DNA of 46,973 nt from Jaenimonas drosophilae (GCA_030849065.1 JASAON010001523.1:1-46973), one strand, 5' to 3'. Positions 37,606-46,853 are shown, counted from the first letter of the stretch. Numbers and translations: made by a program. Notes: a model not told the origin generated them from the sequence alone.

Positions 37606-37884
37606 TTAGTTCTTGGCGAGCTCACGAAGACGGCGCACGGTGGAGCGGACAGTGCTGTTGTTGGGGGTGCTCAGGGTGTAGGCGCCGCCCACAACCGTCT
37701 TGCAGCAGCCCTCGCAACGCCAGATGCCGACGGCCTTACGGCGGAAGGCGAACTTACCGCAGAAGGAGCAGAAGTGCTTCGCGTGCTGGGAAACTTCGAG
37801 CTTCTTCGCGCGCTTACGGGGGTTCGCACCATAACGGGCGCCGTAGCGTCCCATGACGCCCATCTTAATCGTGCGCTTGGACAT
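37606..37884 (-). CDS. RPL37A: 60S ribosomal protein eL43 (L37a)
   Basis: This 92-residue protein has the full family length. It carries the four-Cys zinc ribbon: C39 and C42 (FCSFC), then C57 and C60 (WRCEGC), in a basic protein starting [19 protein letters not shown]. The C-terminal [22 protein letters not shown] also matches eL43. It is a structural component of the cytosolic large subunit, bound to rRNA. The predicted 5' UTR is only about 12 nt. The neighbouring genes (a RING E3 and a helical orphan) are unrelated. Confidence 0.96.
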   Translation of the reverse strand: MSKRTIKMGVMGRYGARYGANPRKRAKKLEVSQHAKHFCSFCGKFAFRRKAVGIWRCEGCCKTVVGGAYTLSTPNNSTVRSTVRRLRELAKN

Positions 37885-38535
37885 GGCTGGAAAGTGCTAC
37901 ATCACACAAGAAGAACAAACGAGACAGGAAAGGGGGAGAGGAAGATGAATGGAGAGATGGTTGATGCAATCATTGCCCGGAAGAGCATCAGGATAGGACA
38001 GATGTAGGTCCACCGAGCATGTATAGGGGATTGATGCGAAGTATCGTAACGTTTCGCGAACCAGTAGCAGCAAAAACGCTCGTTGTACCAGCAGCGACAC
38101 AAGTGTAGGAGTGAATTCCTTCATCAGAGCTGAACAAAGCAACAGGAAACAAAGCAAATCTGCCAGCAAGAAGGCTGTCGTCTTGGGTTGGTTGATGGTG
38201 CCCATCGCCTCTCATCTGGCCACGTGAAGTTCGCCTCACATACTCACTGATCGGAGGGAAGAATAATAACTTGGATGATGTGTGAGGAATTGAGGTGTTA
38301 GCGGTATGTACGTGGGCATGTATGGGGGTAACGGATACAACACGTGTTGTATACGGCCTCATCCCATCAATTCCATATCCATTCATTGGTCAGTCAAATA
38401 CAAAACAAGCAAAGCCCAAAGTAAAATATACGGTCAACAAGATGGGGTTGCATCGTCAGCGTGTATCAGAGAGAGAGAGAGAGGTACGGCATCACCGGTG
38501 ACAGCAGCAGCACCAGCTTCCGTATGCATCCCTCT
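37885..38535. other. intergenic: eL43 leader and 3' UTR of the RING protein gene
   Basis: This spacer is 651 bases long. An ATG-initiated frame of 132 codons on the minus strand (37988-38386) has no motif and a His/Thr/Ser-rich, leader-like composition, so I do not call it. A GA microsatellite lies at 38468-38483. Confidence 0.5.
37897..37898 (-). promoter_or_regulatory. predicted spliced-leader acceptor AG for eL43
   Basis: On the coding strand a pyrimidine tract of about 35 nt (37905-37943) is followed by GATGTAG, leaving a leader of roughly 12 nt before the ATG. The ATG inside GATGTAG would be removed by splicing. Very short leaders are common for ribosomal protein genes. Confidence 0.6.
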
Positions 38536-39360
38536 CTACACGAAGTAGCTCACAACAGCTAGGACAAGGACCAGAATAGCTCCGTAGGTGATAAGTTGGG
38601 AGTCCCTACGGCTAATCACCTCTGCGGTGGCAGTTTCTTCGGTTTCTGGAGCCTGCCCTGACGATGTATGTCTTGTGGGTCCGCTGGTATTGTGATGGCC
38701 TTCCGACGTAGCAGAGGAGTATGAAGAGGATGACGGGTTGGGTACCTGCTGACGCTCCATGTCGGTGTGGCCGATGCCGAAAAAGTTCTTTGCCCACGAA
38801 ACAAAGTTACGCAGTGCACGGCGATGATCTGAGATCCAATCCCGCCATGGCGTGAAGACGTAAATGGCCCACATCACAATGATGAGCACAGCAACCTCAA
38901 TGCCTGGTGCTCCAAAAAAGCAAAGCGATCCTAGTCCGACGGAGCCAAATTGCGTATGCCCACGGTTCATACGCTCTGGTCGGGGAGGAGTTGCCGCCCG
39001 TTGCGCCGAGGGACGCGGCTGAGGGGTTCCATCAGAGGGTGGTGGTGGCGGCCGGGACGCTGCAGGAGTTGGGCCTGATGCATCGCCTACGCCTGGAGTC
39101 AGGCCCTGGTAGGAAGCCGCTGCGGCTTGCTTCGATGCAGGGTGAGTGCCTCGCTGACGGCCTTTTCCGTAGAGTGGGATGATATCGCCGGCAAGGCGTT
39201 CATCCACGCGGCCTTTGCACACGGGGCATTCCATCACTCCTTTAGGTTGCCGCAGCCAGTGGTCCAGACAATCCCAACAAAACAGGTGGCCGCATCGAGT
39301 GACTACCGGGTCGGACGCACCCTCCAAGCAAATCGCGCAGGAGAAATCCTCCGCCGACAT
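38536..39360 (-). CDS. membrane-anchored RING-finger E3 ubiquitin ligase, RNF5/RMA1/RNF185 type
   Basis: This protein has 274 residues from the first in-frame ATG (MSAEDFSCAICLE); the longer frame begins at a GTG. The C3HC4 RING is complete: C8, C11, C23, H25, C28, C31, C45, C48. The IIPLYGKG segment straight after it is characteristic of the RNF5/RMA1/RNF185 group. These ligases sit in the ER membrane and act in ER-associated degradation. A Pro/Ser/Ala-rich linker (about 72-130) follows, then a hydrophobic segment at about 141-170 and a C-terminal one in the last 19 residues (LITYGAILVLVLAVVSYFV). Two spans would put both ends in the cytosol, as in RNF5. The linker between the spans is longer than in human RNF5 (180 residues). 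Confidence 0.88.
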   Translation of the reverse strand: MSAEDFSCAICLEGASDPVVTRCGHLFCWDCLDHWLRQPKGVMECPVCKGRVDERLAGDIIPLYGKGRQRGTHPASKQAAAASYQGLTPGVGDASGPTPAASRPPPPPSDGTPQPRPSAQRAATPPRPERMNRGHTQFGSVGLGSLCFFGAPGIEVAVLIIVMWAIYVFTPWRDWISDHRRALRNFVSWAKNFFGIGHTDMERQQVPNPSSSSYSSATSEGHHNTSGPTRHTSSGQAPETEETATAEVISRRDSQLITYGAILVLVLAVVSYFV

Positions 39361-39790
39361 CTCCACGAGAGTCCTTGGCGCTCTTCTATTATGCGAGCAA
39401 TAAAAGGAAAGGTTGATCAAAGAAGTCGGAGCGCGGCGGTTATGGTCAGCCGCGGTCACACAACAACAAAATTGATTGATGCCTTCCACTGCACTCTATA
39501 GTCATTTGTTTTTATTCGAAGAAACACAGGAGAAGAATGAGTCAATGCCTGAGCCTCACAGCGTTTTTTCAGGAGTCACACCGAGTCAGTTCAGCAAGTG
39601 ATGAAAACAGCATTCGCCCAACGAAAACCACCGCAGTAACGAGACGATTGCGTGCGCCATCGCGCACACTTTCATCCATGTCAACCTTCTTCATAGAGAA
39701 GCAGAATACCTTCTTCAAGTGTGGGCGTCTACGTTACTCAACCCACAAAACGTCGTTGTGGATAGATAGGGTAACTGTGTGTTGCAGAAT
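39361..39790. other. intergenic: RING gene leader
   Basis: These 430 bases contain no convincing gene. The coding strand carries T/C-rich sequence at about 39495-39535 and 39690-39720. Short overlapping frames are discarded. Confidence 0.5.
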
Positions 39791-40720
39791 CTAGTGAGCT
39801 GAAGGTACCTCAATCTCCGTGCGCTGTGGTGGTGGAAGCTCTGCTCGCTCCAAAACCTCCAACTCGTTACGCACTCTTCCAGCATGGTGGTGCCACATTT
39901 GTCTTTGTTGTACCCAATCATCATTGATCAGCCTTGGAGGGGACGGCTCACCATTATTGGCAGCAGGCTCATGGCAGGCATCTGCACTAGATTCACCATC
40001 TTCCTTGTCGTTGGGGCCACTACGTTGGCCGCATGCATACATGATGCACCTAATGATAGCGAGGACAGCACTCGCGCAGAGAAAGGCTGTGGCAGCAATG
40101 CCGAGTCGGGTCAGAACTCCGTGATGAAACACCACCTTCACGGATTCAGAAGACATACTCTCCAGTCCACCCACCGCATCCCGGGCCACACGCTTGGACT
40201 CAGAAATTGTTGTTGCGCAGAGTACACCCAACGCGGAGCACAAGAGAGCAGTCGGCGTCATCAGCAAAAGCGCTGTGTGAACGAGCAGCGCACCAGTTCT
40301 ACGACTGATACGTACAAGCACAAACAGGATAAATAGGAGCACCAGCACTGAGGCAATAAAAGCAGAGAGTAGCAAGCCATTGATGATGGTGTAGCTGCTA
40401 CCAAATCTGGCGCATGCGACTGTCACCTTTTCCGTATATGCAGCCGAGTTGTAGTTGCACATCACAACCTCTGACTCACCTTGGAGCATCGAGGGGTCAT
40501 GTGTGGCTAAAAAATCACGATTCCAACGGATGGTTCCATATGCCGCAACCTTGGCTGCTGTCATGTGCACCGGGGAAGTTACGCGGAGCTCACCAACACC
40601 ATCCTCGCTGTTGTGGCCAGAGATGATCACTGCCTGCAATACGACTGCGATGAGCAGAAGCACTACTGATCCACGTAGCAATACATCGCGCGGAACAGAA
40701 TGACAGAGAGCCAGAGGCAT
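39791..40720 (-). CDS. four-TM membrane protein of unknown function (claudin/amastin-like topology)
   Basis: This protein has 309 residues. Four hydrophobic segments are visible at about 17-34, 113-137, 145-171 and 203-228. The first loop (35-112) is large, hydrophilic, and contains two Cys (C88, C103) that could pair. The C-terminal ~80 residues are hydrophilic, charged and probably cytosolic. This topology resembles claudin-like and amastin families, the latter abundant in trypanosomatids. However, I do not see the amastin signature, and the protein is longer than typical amastins because of its C-terminal tail. I therefore leave it unassigned. A surface or endomembrane location is inferred from hydrophobicity only. 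Confidence 0.7.
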   Translation of the reverse strand: MPLALCHSVPRDVLLRGSVVLLLIAVVLQAVIISGHNSEDGVGELRVTSPVHMTAAKVAAYGTIRWNRDFLATHDPSMLQGESEVVMCNYNSAAYTEKVTVACARFGSSYTIINGLLLSAFIASVLVLLFILFVLVRISRRTGALLVHTALLLMTPTALLCSALGVLCATTISESKRVARDAVGGLESMSSESVKVVFHHGVLTRLGIAATAFLCASAVLAIIRCIMYACGQRSGPNDKEDGESSADACHEPAANNGEPSPPRLINDDWVQQRQMWHHHAGRVRNELEVLERAELPPPQRTEIEVPSAH

Positions 40721-41624
40721 TCCTTCTCAGAAAACACAGACAAGCAACCGCTTGCTGTGAAGTAGCTTGCCCAAAATATATGACTGAAGGAATTGTGCTA
40801 CTAGTTGTAAAAGTGGAGAATTAGGGTGCATTCACGATCGTGTGGAGGGATTTACACTCCGGCATCTCATGACTGAGAAGCTACGCAGTGATTCCGTTCC
40901 AGGATAGGTTTAGCGTTATCAACATACTGAAAATACAAAGAAGAGACCGTATCAGAAGTCAGAGAAAAGGAAAAGAGAAAAAGGAAAAAGCAGCGGCACG
41001 TACTCTCATTGGCGCGTCGCGAGTTGTTTGGTACAGCTTCCGTACGATGGCATTTCTTGTATTTCAGCAAATGGCAAGCCAAAGCAGAGCACTCTTTTTC
41101 GATATACACGCTCCTACCAAAAAAAAGAAAACAGTAGGAACATGTGTAACTGCCATAGGTTGCATCAAACGGCTTCCGAACAAATCGGTTTCGTGGAGAC
41201 TGAAACGCAAAAAAAAAGAAGAAGAAAGGAAGCAAAACAAAACAGCAAAAAAAAAACATCACTTGTGGGTTGAGGGTTCGTTAGTCACCACCCCTGGGCA
41301 GATAGGTATTTCGCTTGTACTGGCATTCATCAGGAGAGGTGCTGAAAGAAAGTGGTTCAGAGAATGCTGGTGGAAGTATCGAAGGAGAAAAGCCACCATC
41401 TTTGCACTCATTGCAACTGACTACACCGCAACAGAGAGGGGGTAAAAGAGAAGCAGAGATGCCTAATGACAACATATGCACTAAGTTGGCCCCTCAAAAA
41501 AAGAAAGGAAGTCTGAACAAAAAAGATGAAAGAAGCCGACAGAAACTACCATCAACCACAAAAATCAGCTATCTCATATCAATCAACTCAGCTGCATCAT
41601 GCAATGCTTGCGAAACCCCGTCCC

Positions 41625-41879
41625 CTACACGTCTCCATCCAGCCGCAGTCGCGTGTGCTTCATCCCAACAGCACCAACCAACTGACAACCTTTTTCCACC
41701 ACTGTTGATAGTACTGACCGACGCGACGCTGGAGGATTCGCAAGGAGGGAACTGTTATGCACGTCGTATGCAGCACCCTCAGCCAAACGCACCGCAACGG
41801 CCACAACGAAAGAAACGAAAAACAGCAGCCAAAGGACACATCTGAAATCATGGAAGACGGTGTTGCTCGCGCAAAACAT
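41625..41879 (-). CDS. weak candidate small membrane ORF
   Basis: This is an ATG-initiated frame of 84 codons. It encodes one hydrophobic segment (about residues 15-31, WLLFFVSFVVAVAV) followed by a short hydrophilic tail with a possible N-glycosylation site (NSS). A TTTGTTGTAG splice-acceptor-like motif lies about 30-35 bases upstream, but two ATGs fall between it and this start. No homologue is recognised, and the T-rich region can produce such frames by chance. Included only because the surrounding 1.5 kb has no other gene. Confidence 0.18.
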   Translation of the reverse strand: MFCASNTVFHDFRCVLWLLFFVSFVVAVAVRLAEGAAYDVHNSSLLANPPASRRSVLSTVVEKGCQLVGAVGMKHTRLRLDGDV

Positions 41880-42151
41880 GGGCTCATTGTATACAACATC
41901 AACACCTACAACAAATGTAAAAATAGGGCTGCGTCTTGAATCGGTAGAGTTAGATCCTTTCCCCACAAACAGTTTCTCAGTTTAAAACGCACGACACAAC
42001 AACGGCACACCAGACCCTCCCTCAAAACTTGTGTTGTCATTCCGTATCAAAAGAAAGCAACCCAGCAGCCACATGAGTGTGGGGAGAACATTCCAGCCAA
42101 GAACTCTACCACACTATTAACCGTTGTGCCAAGCAAAAAAAAAAAACAGAA

Positions 42152-42171
42152 GTTGTTCGTCGTCGAACAAT
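42152..42171 (-). other. short hairpin in the 3' UTR of the downstream ENT gene
   Basis: The transcript strand can form a 7-bp stem (UUGUUCG with CGAACAA) closed by an ACGA loop. It starts about 57 nt after the stop codon at 42228 and just before a T-rich run. A hairpin this size can arise by chance; a regulatory role is inferred only from its place in a nucleoside-transporter 3' UTR. Confidence 0.35.
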
Positions 42172-42227
42172 CTCACAGAAAGCCTCATCCATCAACACAT
42201 CACAGAACCTAGGGACTGCAACATATA

Positions 42228-43706
42228 CTACACAATAGTTAAGTTAATCAGCACCGCCACGTTCGATCCGCACGCGAGGCCGGCTTGAAGGGCAATGCCA
42301 CACATGATGTTTGCAATGGAACGCTCGCCCGCAGTAGTCAGTGTCGTGGTGCGAGGGCAGTGAATCATGGACATGGCACCGAAGTACCCATTCGTCAGCC
42401 CCACCAAAAACATCAAAATGTATGGCAACCACGCGCCGTGAATAGTTCCATGCACACAGAGAGCAATGGGGAGAATGAAGATCAGGCGACTGAAGCTTCC
42501 AATCATGCACACCATGGGAGCTGGACGAAGTGGGCGGATCATCAGGACGATTCGGGAGAGAAAATCGCCCAAACTGAACAACAGAACAATAATGGTTGTG
42601 TACCACTCATTATCCACATTGACAGCGAAGAACACTCCGGGGAACACGGACATCGTCAGCAAATAGGCAAAGAAGCAGCTCAGCATCATGGGCCACACTC
42701 GCTGCATCACAGCAGTTGCATTTGTGTTCATCATCTGATCACCAGAGGTCATAATTCCATTCTGATCGCGATCCACCATCTTGTCCGCGTCACCGGTCCC
42801 TCTGAGTACGGCAGCATTACTACCTTTGACATCCTCACCAATGAGGTCATCGACAGGATTCTCCTTGAAGTGTTGCACATTCGCATCATCCTCAGGAACT
42901 TCGCGAACGGCATTCTCATCATCAGGAAACTGCACATTGCCTTCCTCCACCTCCTCACTAGGACCAACAGGCTCCATAGAGTCAGCATCATCCGCATTAT
43001 TGCCCCGCAGCATACGGAACTCTGCAATGTACTTGTGCGCAAATTCATTGCGGTACAAAAGAAGAAACTGCACAATCGTGGCAATTTGAAACAATATCGC
43101 AATGCCAAAGTAGAAGCGAGAAATCCACAGCACGTCGTTGAAGGACTCACCCATGGATGCCTTCAGAATGCACTGAAGCACAGACATGGCAAGGGAAGCA
43201 ACAGAGAGACCCCACAACTCACCATTCACGAACTTCGTCGGGAACGGGCCAACAAGCGCATTCGTCGTGGAGTCACACAGAGCCTTCGAGAAGCCACCAA
43301 GAACTGCAACCACCATCACAACAGCAATCGCTCCACCCTGAGTGGGAACCTTGAATACGGGCACAAGAATCAGCAAGAGCATCTCAAGAAAGGGAATCCC
43401 GAGTGCAACCAACATTCGGAGGCGGAGAGGAATGCGGCGGAAGACAGGGGCGAGCGCGAGGGGCTCGGTGCACAGCTGCGTCACATACGTTCCGAGGTTG
43501 TAAAACGTGTTCACATTGTTCCAGAATGTCGGATGCTCGCACTCGGCATCGGGAACACCGGTTGCGTAGCTGTAGTACTTGGTGATGAATGATGGTGCTG
43601 CGGTAACTGCACTCACCACCATCATGATGGACATGCCCAGCATCACAAAGGTGACATAGGTGTTTGCTTCTGCGAAGCTCTTGAAGGGACAAATGTTGAG
43701 GCCCAT
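42228..43706 (-). CDS. equilibrative nucleoside/nucleobase transporter (ENT), array copy 1
   Basis: This protein has 492 residues from the ATG giving MGLNICPFKSF; the upstream open frame starts with GTG and includes the leader, so it is rejected. About eleven hydrophobic segments are visible: six in the first ~240 residues and five after a long hydrophilic acidic loop (about 235-340), the ENT layout. Family-like segments include FAEANTYVTFVMLG, ALVGPFPTKFVNGELWGLSVASL, FFAYLLTMSVFPGVFF, and near the end GERSIANIMCGIALQAGLACGS. Kinetoplastids cannot make purines and depend on such carriers at the plasma membrane. The gene is followed by a near-identical copy in the array; long stretches of DNA are identical, but the central loop differs. 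Which purine it carries cannot be told. Confidence 0.93.
   Translation of the reverse strand: MGLNICPFKSFAEANTYVTFVMLGMSIMMVVSAVTAAPSFITKYYSYATGVPDAECEHPTFWNNVNTFYNLGTYVTQLCTEPLALAPVFRRIPLRLRMLVALGIPFLEMLLLILVPVFKVPTQGGAIAVVMVVAVLGGFSKALCDSTTNALVGPFPTKFVNGELWGLSVASLAMSVLQCILKASMGESFNDVLWISRFYFGIAILFQIATIVQFLLLYRNEFAHKYIAEFRMLRGNNADDADSMEPVGPSEEVEEGNVQFPDDENAVREVPEDDANVQHFKENPVDDLIGEDVKGSNAAVLRGTGDADKMVDRDQNGIMTSGDQMMNTNATAVMQRVWPMMLSCFFAYLLTMSVFPGVFFAVNVDNEWYTTIIVLLFSLGDFLSRIVLMIRPLRPAPMVCMIGSFSRLIFILPIALCVHGTIHGAWLPYILMFLVGLTNGYFGAMSMIHCPRTTTLTTAGERSIANIMCGIALQAGLACGSNVAVLINLTIV
42352..42538 (-). repeat. 187-bp tract identical between ENT copies (partner 44581-44767)
   Basis: This tract is identical at a constant offset of 2229 and encodes the penultimate membrane segments. 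The 65-bp tract next to it (42286-42350) is shared by all three copies, with one G/A difference separating the two blocks in copies 1 and 2. Confidence 0.9.
43132..43397 (-). repeat. 266-bp tract identical between ENT copies (partner 45346-45611)
   Basis: Base-by-base comparison gives no difference across this tract at a constant offset of 2214, including synonymous positions. Differences begin immediately on both sides. It is part of the tandem ENT duplication and indicates recent duplication or gene conversion. Confidence 0.9.
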
Positions 43707-44459
43707 GGTGATGAAGGAGAATGCGCTTGTTTCTACAATATCTTCTTCAGGATTTTTTTCAGGAGATGGCAATGCGATCTGTTGAATGCTTGACGCTACA
43801 CACAGACATGACGATGAGAAAAGAAACACAATGTATCGTCTAGGTCAATCCAGTGTGAAGATTGAGAGGCAGTACACTCACGTAACACCCACAAGATTCC
43901 ACAAAAAAAGTAAACGGGCATGAGCGCACCACAAATTAATTTGGTACTGTTACCACGCGCCATCTATGTTTGGGATGGAAAAATGCTTCGTTGAAGTTTT
44001 CAGTTAACAGTTCACAAAATGAGAAAAACAGTCAAAACAAACTTACGCCTACAAGTTGAGATCTTTGAGGGCATCAGCCTCACGATCGCAACAAACAAAA
44101 CCGAAGTCACAAAAAAATCCACTTACTGTTGATCAACATACTCGGGAGTCTGAGATATAGAGTGAGAAGAGTCCCGTAGAAAAAAAAAAGCAACACGTGT
44201 GCATCATCTCGTTCGCAGTTCGCCTAATCCTCTATGGACGTTCTCTACGTGACGCGAAAAAATGCCCACGCGTTGTGCGACAGCCATCGTTGAAAACTGC
44301 TCACAACCTACGGCAACAGAACAGAAACAAACAAAATACGCATGCCAAGTAGCACCCTCCTCAACACTACTTTAGCCGGAAGATATCACCTGGTACACGA
44401 GAAACGAAGTCGTTACAAACTGTCAACACGAAAAAAAAAACACCTTCACAACCTTAACG
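43707..44459. other. intergenic spacer between ENT copies 1 and 2
   Basis: These 753 bases contain the copy 1 leader and the 3' UTR of copy 2. The plus strand is A-rich with runs of A8-A10 (near 44181-44190 and 44432-44441). It is not visibly similar to the spacer upstream of copy 2, so homology between the repeats appears confined to the coding regions. No gene is seen. Confidence 0.6.
43796..43797 (-). promoter_or_regulatory. predicted spliced-leader acceptor AG for ENT copy 1
   Basis: On the coding strand TTTCTTTTCTCATCGTC followed by TGTGTGTAG leaves a leader of about 89 nt without an ATG before the start at 43706. Confidence 0.55.
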
Positions 44460-45920
44460 TTATATGGTCAAATTGATGAGAACTGCCAAGTTGCAGCCAA
44501 CGGCAAGACCAGCCTGAAGGGCAATGCCACACATGATGTTTGCAATGGAACGCTCGCCCGCAGTAGTCAGTGTCGTGGTACGAGGGCAGTGAATCATGGA
44601 CATGGCACCGAAGTACCCATTCGTCAGCCCCACCAAAAACATCAAAATGTATGGCAACCACGCGCCGTGAATAGTTCCATGCACACAGAGAGCAATGGGG
44701 AGAATGAAGATCAGGCGACTGAAGCTTCCAATCATGCACACCATGGGAGCTGGACGAAGTGGGCGGAGCATCAGGATGACGCGAGCAACAAAGTCACCCA
44801 AGCTGAAAAGTAAGATGATGATCGTGAAGTACCACTCACTGTCCACCTTCACAGCGAAGAATACTCCGGGGAACACAGACATCGTCAGCAAGTACACAAA
44901 GAAGCAGCTCAGCATCATGGGCCACACTCGCTTCACCACAGCAACAGCATTTGCTTGCATCATTTGGTCGCCCGATGTCAGGTTGCCGCTCTGATCGCGA
45001 TCCACCATCTTGTCTGCATCGCCGTGACCGCGCAGCACCGCTGCGTTCAACTCACTGTCATCCTCATAACACTCGGGAGAGGCCTTCCCCCGATTGCTTA
45101 CATCCAAATCGTCCCCACATCCCTGCGCGTCGATTGCGATTGTACCGTCCTCCACTTGAGCAACACCATTGAGCACATTGGCGTTCTCCAGCTCCGGTTC
45201 GGGCCCGCCACTTTGGTGTTGCATCATACGGAACTCTGCAATGTACTTGTGCGCAAATTCATTGCGGTACAAAAGAAGAAACTGCACAATCGTGGCAATT
45301 TGAAACAATATCGCAATGCCAAAGTACAGGCGAGACATCCACAGTACGTCGTTGAAGGACTCACCCATGGATGCCTTCAGAATGCACTGAAGCACAGACA
45401 TGGCAAGGGAAGCAACAGAGAGACCCCACAACTCACCATTCACGAACTTCGTCGGGAACGGGCCAACAAGCGCATTCGTCGTGGAGTCACACAGAGCCTT
45501 CGAGAAGCCACCAAGAACTGCAACCACCATCACAACAGCAATCGCTCCACCCTGAGTGGGAACCTTGAATACGGGCACAAGAATCAGCAAGAGCATCTCA
45601 AGAAAGGGAATAAACAGCGCAACCAACATTCGGAGGCGGAGAGGAATGCGGCGGAAGACAGGGGCGAGGGCGAGGGGTTCGGTGCACAGCTGCGTCACAT
45701 ACGTTCCGAGGTTGTAAAACGTGTTCACATTGTCCCAGAATGTAGGGTTCTCGCACTCGGCATCGGGAACACCGGTTGCGAAGCTGTAGTACTTGGTGAT
45801 GAATGATGGTGCTGCAGTGACAGCACTGATCACCATCATGATGGACATGCCCAACATCACAAATGTGATGTAAGTGTTTGCTTCTGCGAAGCTCTTGAAG
45901 GGGCACATGTTGAAAGCCAT
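44460..45920 (-). CDS. equilibrative nucleoside/nucleobase transporter (ENT), array copy 2
   Basis: This 486-residue protein starts MAFNMCPFKSF at an ATG. It has the same eleven-segment layout as copy 1 and nearly identical membrane segments. Differences concentrate in three places: the first ~70 residues (scattered I/V, Y/F and H/N changes), the acidic loop between segments 6 and 7 (about residues 232-320), and the C-terminal dozen residues (AVGCNLAVLINLTI here, ACGSNVAVLINLTIV in copy 1). Identical DNA runs shared with copy 1 include 45346-45611 and 44581-44767. The two proteins probably share mechanism but may differ in regulation or substrate through the loop; that is inferred. The acceptor site lies only 33 nt from the ATG. 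Confidence 0.93.
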   Translation of the reverse strand: MAFNMCPFKSFAEANTYITFVMLGMSIMMVISAVTAAPSFITKYYSFATGVPDAECENPTFWDNVNTFYNLGTYVTQLCTEPLALAPVFRRIPLRLRMLVALFIPFLEMLLLILVPVFKVPTQGGAIAVVMVVAVLGGFSKALCDSTTNALVGPFPTKFVNGELWGLSVASLAMSVLQCILKASMGESFNDVLWMSRLYFGIAILFQIATIVQFLLLYRNEFAHKYIAEFRMMQHQSGGPEPELENANVLNGVAQVEDGTIAIDAQGCGDDLDVSNRGKASPECYEDDSELNAAVLRGHGDADKMVDRDQSGNLTSGDQMMQANAVAVVKRVWPMMLSCFFVYLLTMSVFPGVFFAVKVDSEWYFTIIILLFSLGDFVARVILMLRPLRPAPMVCMIGSFSRLIFILPIALCVHGTIHGAWLPYILMFLVGLTNGYFGAMSMIHCPRTTTLTTAGERSIANIMCGIALQAGLAVGCNLAVLINLTI

Positions 45921-46853
45921 GGTTGTCAGGTGGATGTAATGCAGGAAAGGGGACTACACGATAGAAATGTGGAAGAGAAGTATGCTCAATTATGTTCACA
46001 CAGCATCTCTTCTCAGGTACAGACGCAATACACATTAACATGACCACTTAGCATTAGAAGAAACAGTAGGGGAGGTCATGTCTTACGATTTATAAGTGGA
46101 GAATGAAAAAGTCCTGGCAGGTAACTTAGTCAACGTGGCCAGAGAAAGAATGGTGAGGTGAGAGCCCCTCTTAGTCCACAGTAAATCAAGAAAACAAGGA
46201 GCATTTATCCATGTGAAGTGAAAAAAGAGGCGTCCACTGACAAAAGACATTCTCCGTCAACCAACTGGGAAGATCTCAAAAAAGGAAAAGTATGTGACTC
46301 ACTGAAGCACTTTCCCGAGTCTTTATATATCTTTTCCGAAAGGAGACCAAATGACGAACGTCAGCTAATGCTACCTTGAGCATAACTAGACGTATCACGC
46401 AAGAGGAGTGACTCATCAGCTTAAGAAAAACTCAGCGATAACACAACGTGGAGACCACTACGCACTGTTGAATGGTTGCCAATATAGCATCCCAGCCATG
46501 CACTGGTCATCCACTCGCCCGCCTCACCCTCTCAACACAGAGACGGATAGATCACAATCGGAACACCTTGCTCCGAAAACGGTACACAATACCCCGCACA
46601 ATTTGGTGGAAGTCACACAAAAAAAATGCATGCATTGCAAAACAAAACTAGAAAAACACAAAAAGAAGAAGGCACAATCTTCGAGTAATATAATCGTTAT
46701 CGTCTTCAAAGGAGGTGTCGTCTCGTTCACGTGCCGTACCTCTCCGCCCATTCAAGATCCTCGGTGTAGCCCTTGCTGTACACACACCGTTGAATGCACA
46801 AATAAACTGGAACACAGTATTGCCCACCGTGAGTGTGGTCAATGTTACAGCCA
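45921..46853. other. intergenic spacer between ENT copies 2 and 3
   Basis: This 933-base spacer holds the copy 2 leader and the 3' UTR of the third copy. Overlapping frames near 46408-46926 on both strands are not convincing; the one at 46648-46926 runs out of frame through the end of copy 3. An A8 run lies near 46618-46626. Confidence 0.6.
45954..45955 (-). promoter_or_regulatory. predicted spliced-leader acceptor AG for ENT copy 2
   Basis: On the coding strand CTTCTCTTCCACATTTC then TATCGTGTAG precedes a 33-nt leader that has no upstream ATG before the start at 45920. Confidence 0.6.

Larger units (their letters stand above)
40721..42227. other. 1.5-kb purine/pyrimidine-skewed region, mostly ENT 3' UTR
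   Basis: On the plus strand this stretch is strongly A/G-rich with many A6-A12 runs (for example near 41117-41126, 41208-41260, 42136-42146), hence U/C-rich in the transcript. It should contain the leader of the four-TM gene and the long 3' UTR of the nucleoside transporter ending at 42228. Frames on both strands that cross it are homopolymer translations. One small candidate frame (41625-41879) is listed separately. Confidence 0.55.

Noticed and set aside
37988..38386. 132-codon ATG-initiated minus-strand frame between eL43 and the RING gene
   Set aside because: Composition (His, Thr, Ser) is leader-like, there is no recognisable motif, and it lies in the expected 3' UTR of the RING gene.
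40867..41445. Lys-rich plus-strand and Phe-rich minus-strand frames
   Set aside because: Both are translations of A/G-skewed homopolymer-rich DNA.
42285..43592. 435-codon plus-strand frame antisense to ENT copy 1 (and the similar 44955-45806 frame in copy 2)
   Set aside because: Arises because the ENT DNA lacks stops in that antisense frame in both copies. The translation is His/Asn/Arg-rich and not protein-like, and its conservation merely follows the DNA identity of the ENT copies.
43707..43829. 41-codon upstream extension of ENT copy 1
   Set aside because: It begins at GTG and includes the predicted splice acceptor; copy 2 starts at the ATG aligned with MGLNICPFKSF.
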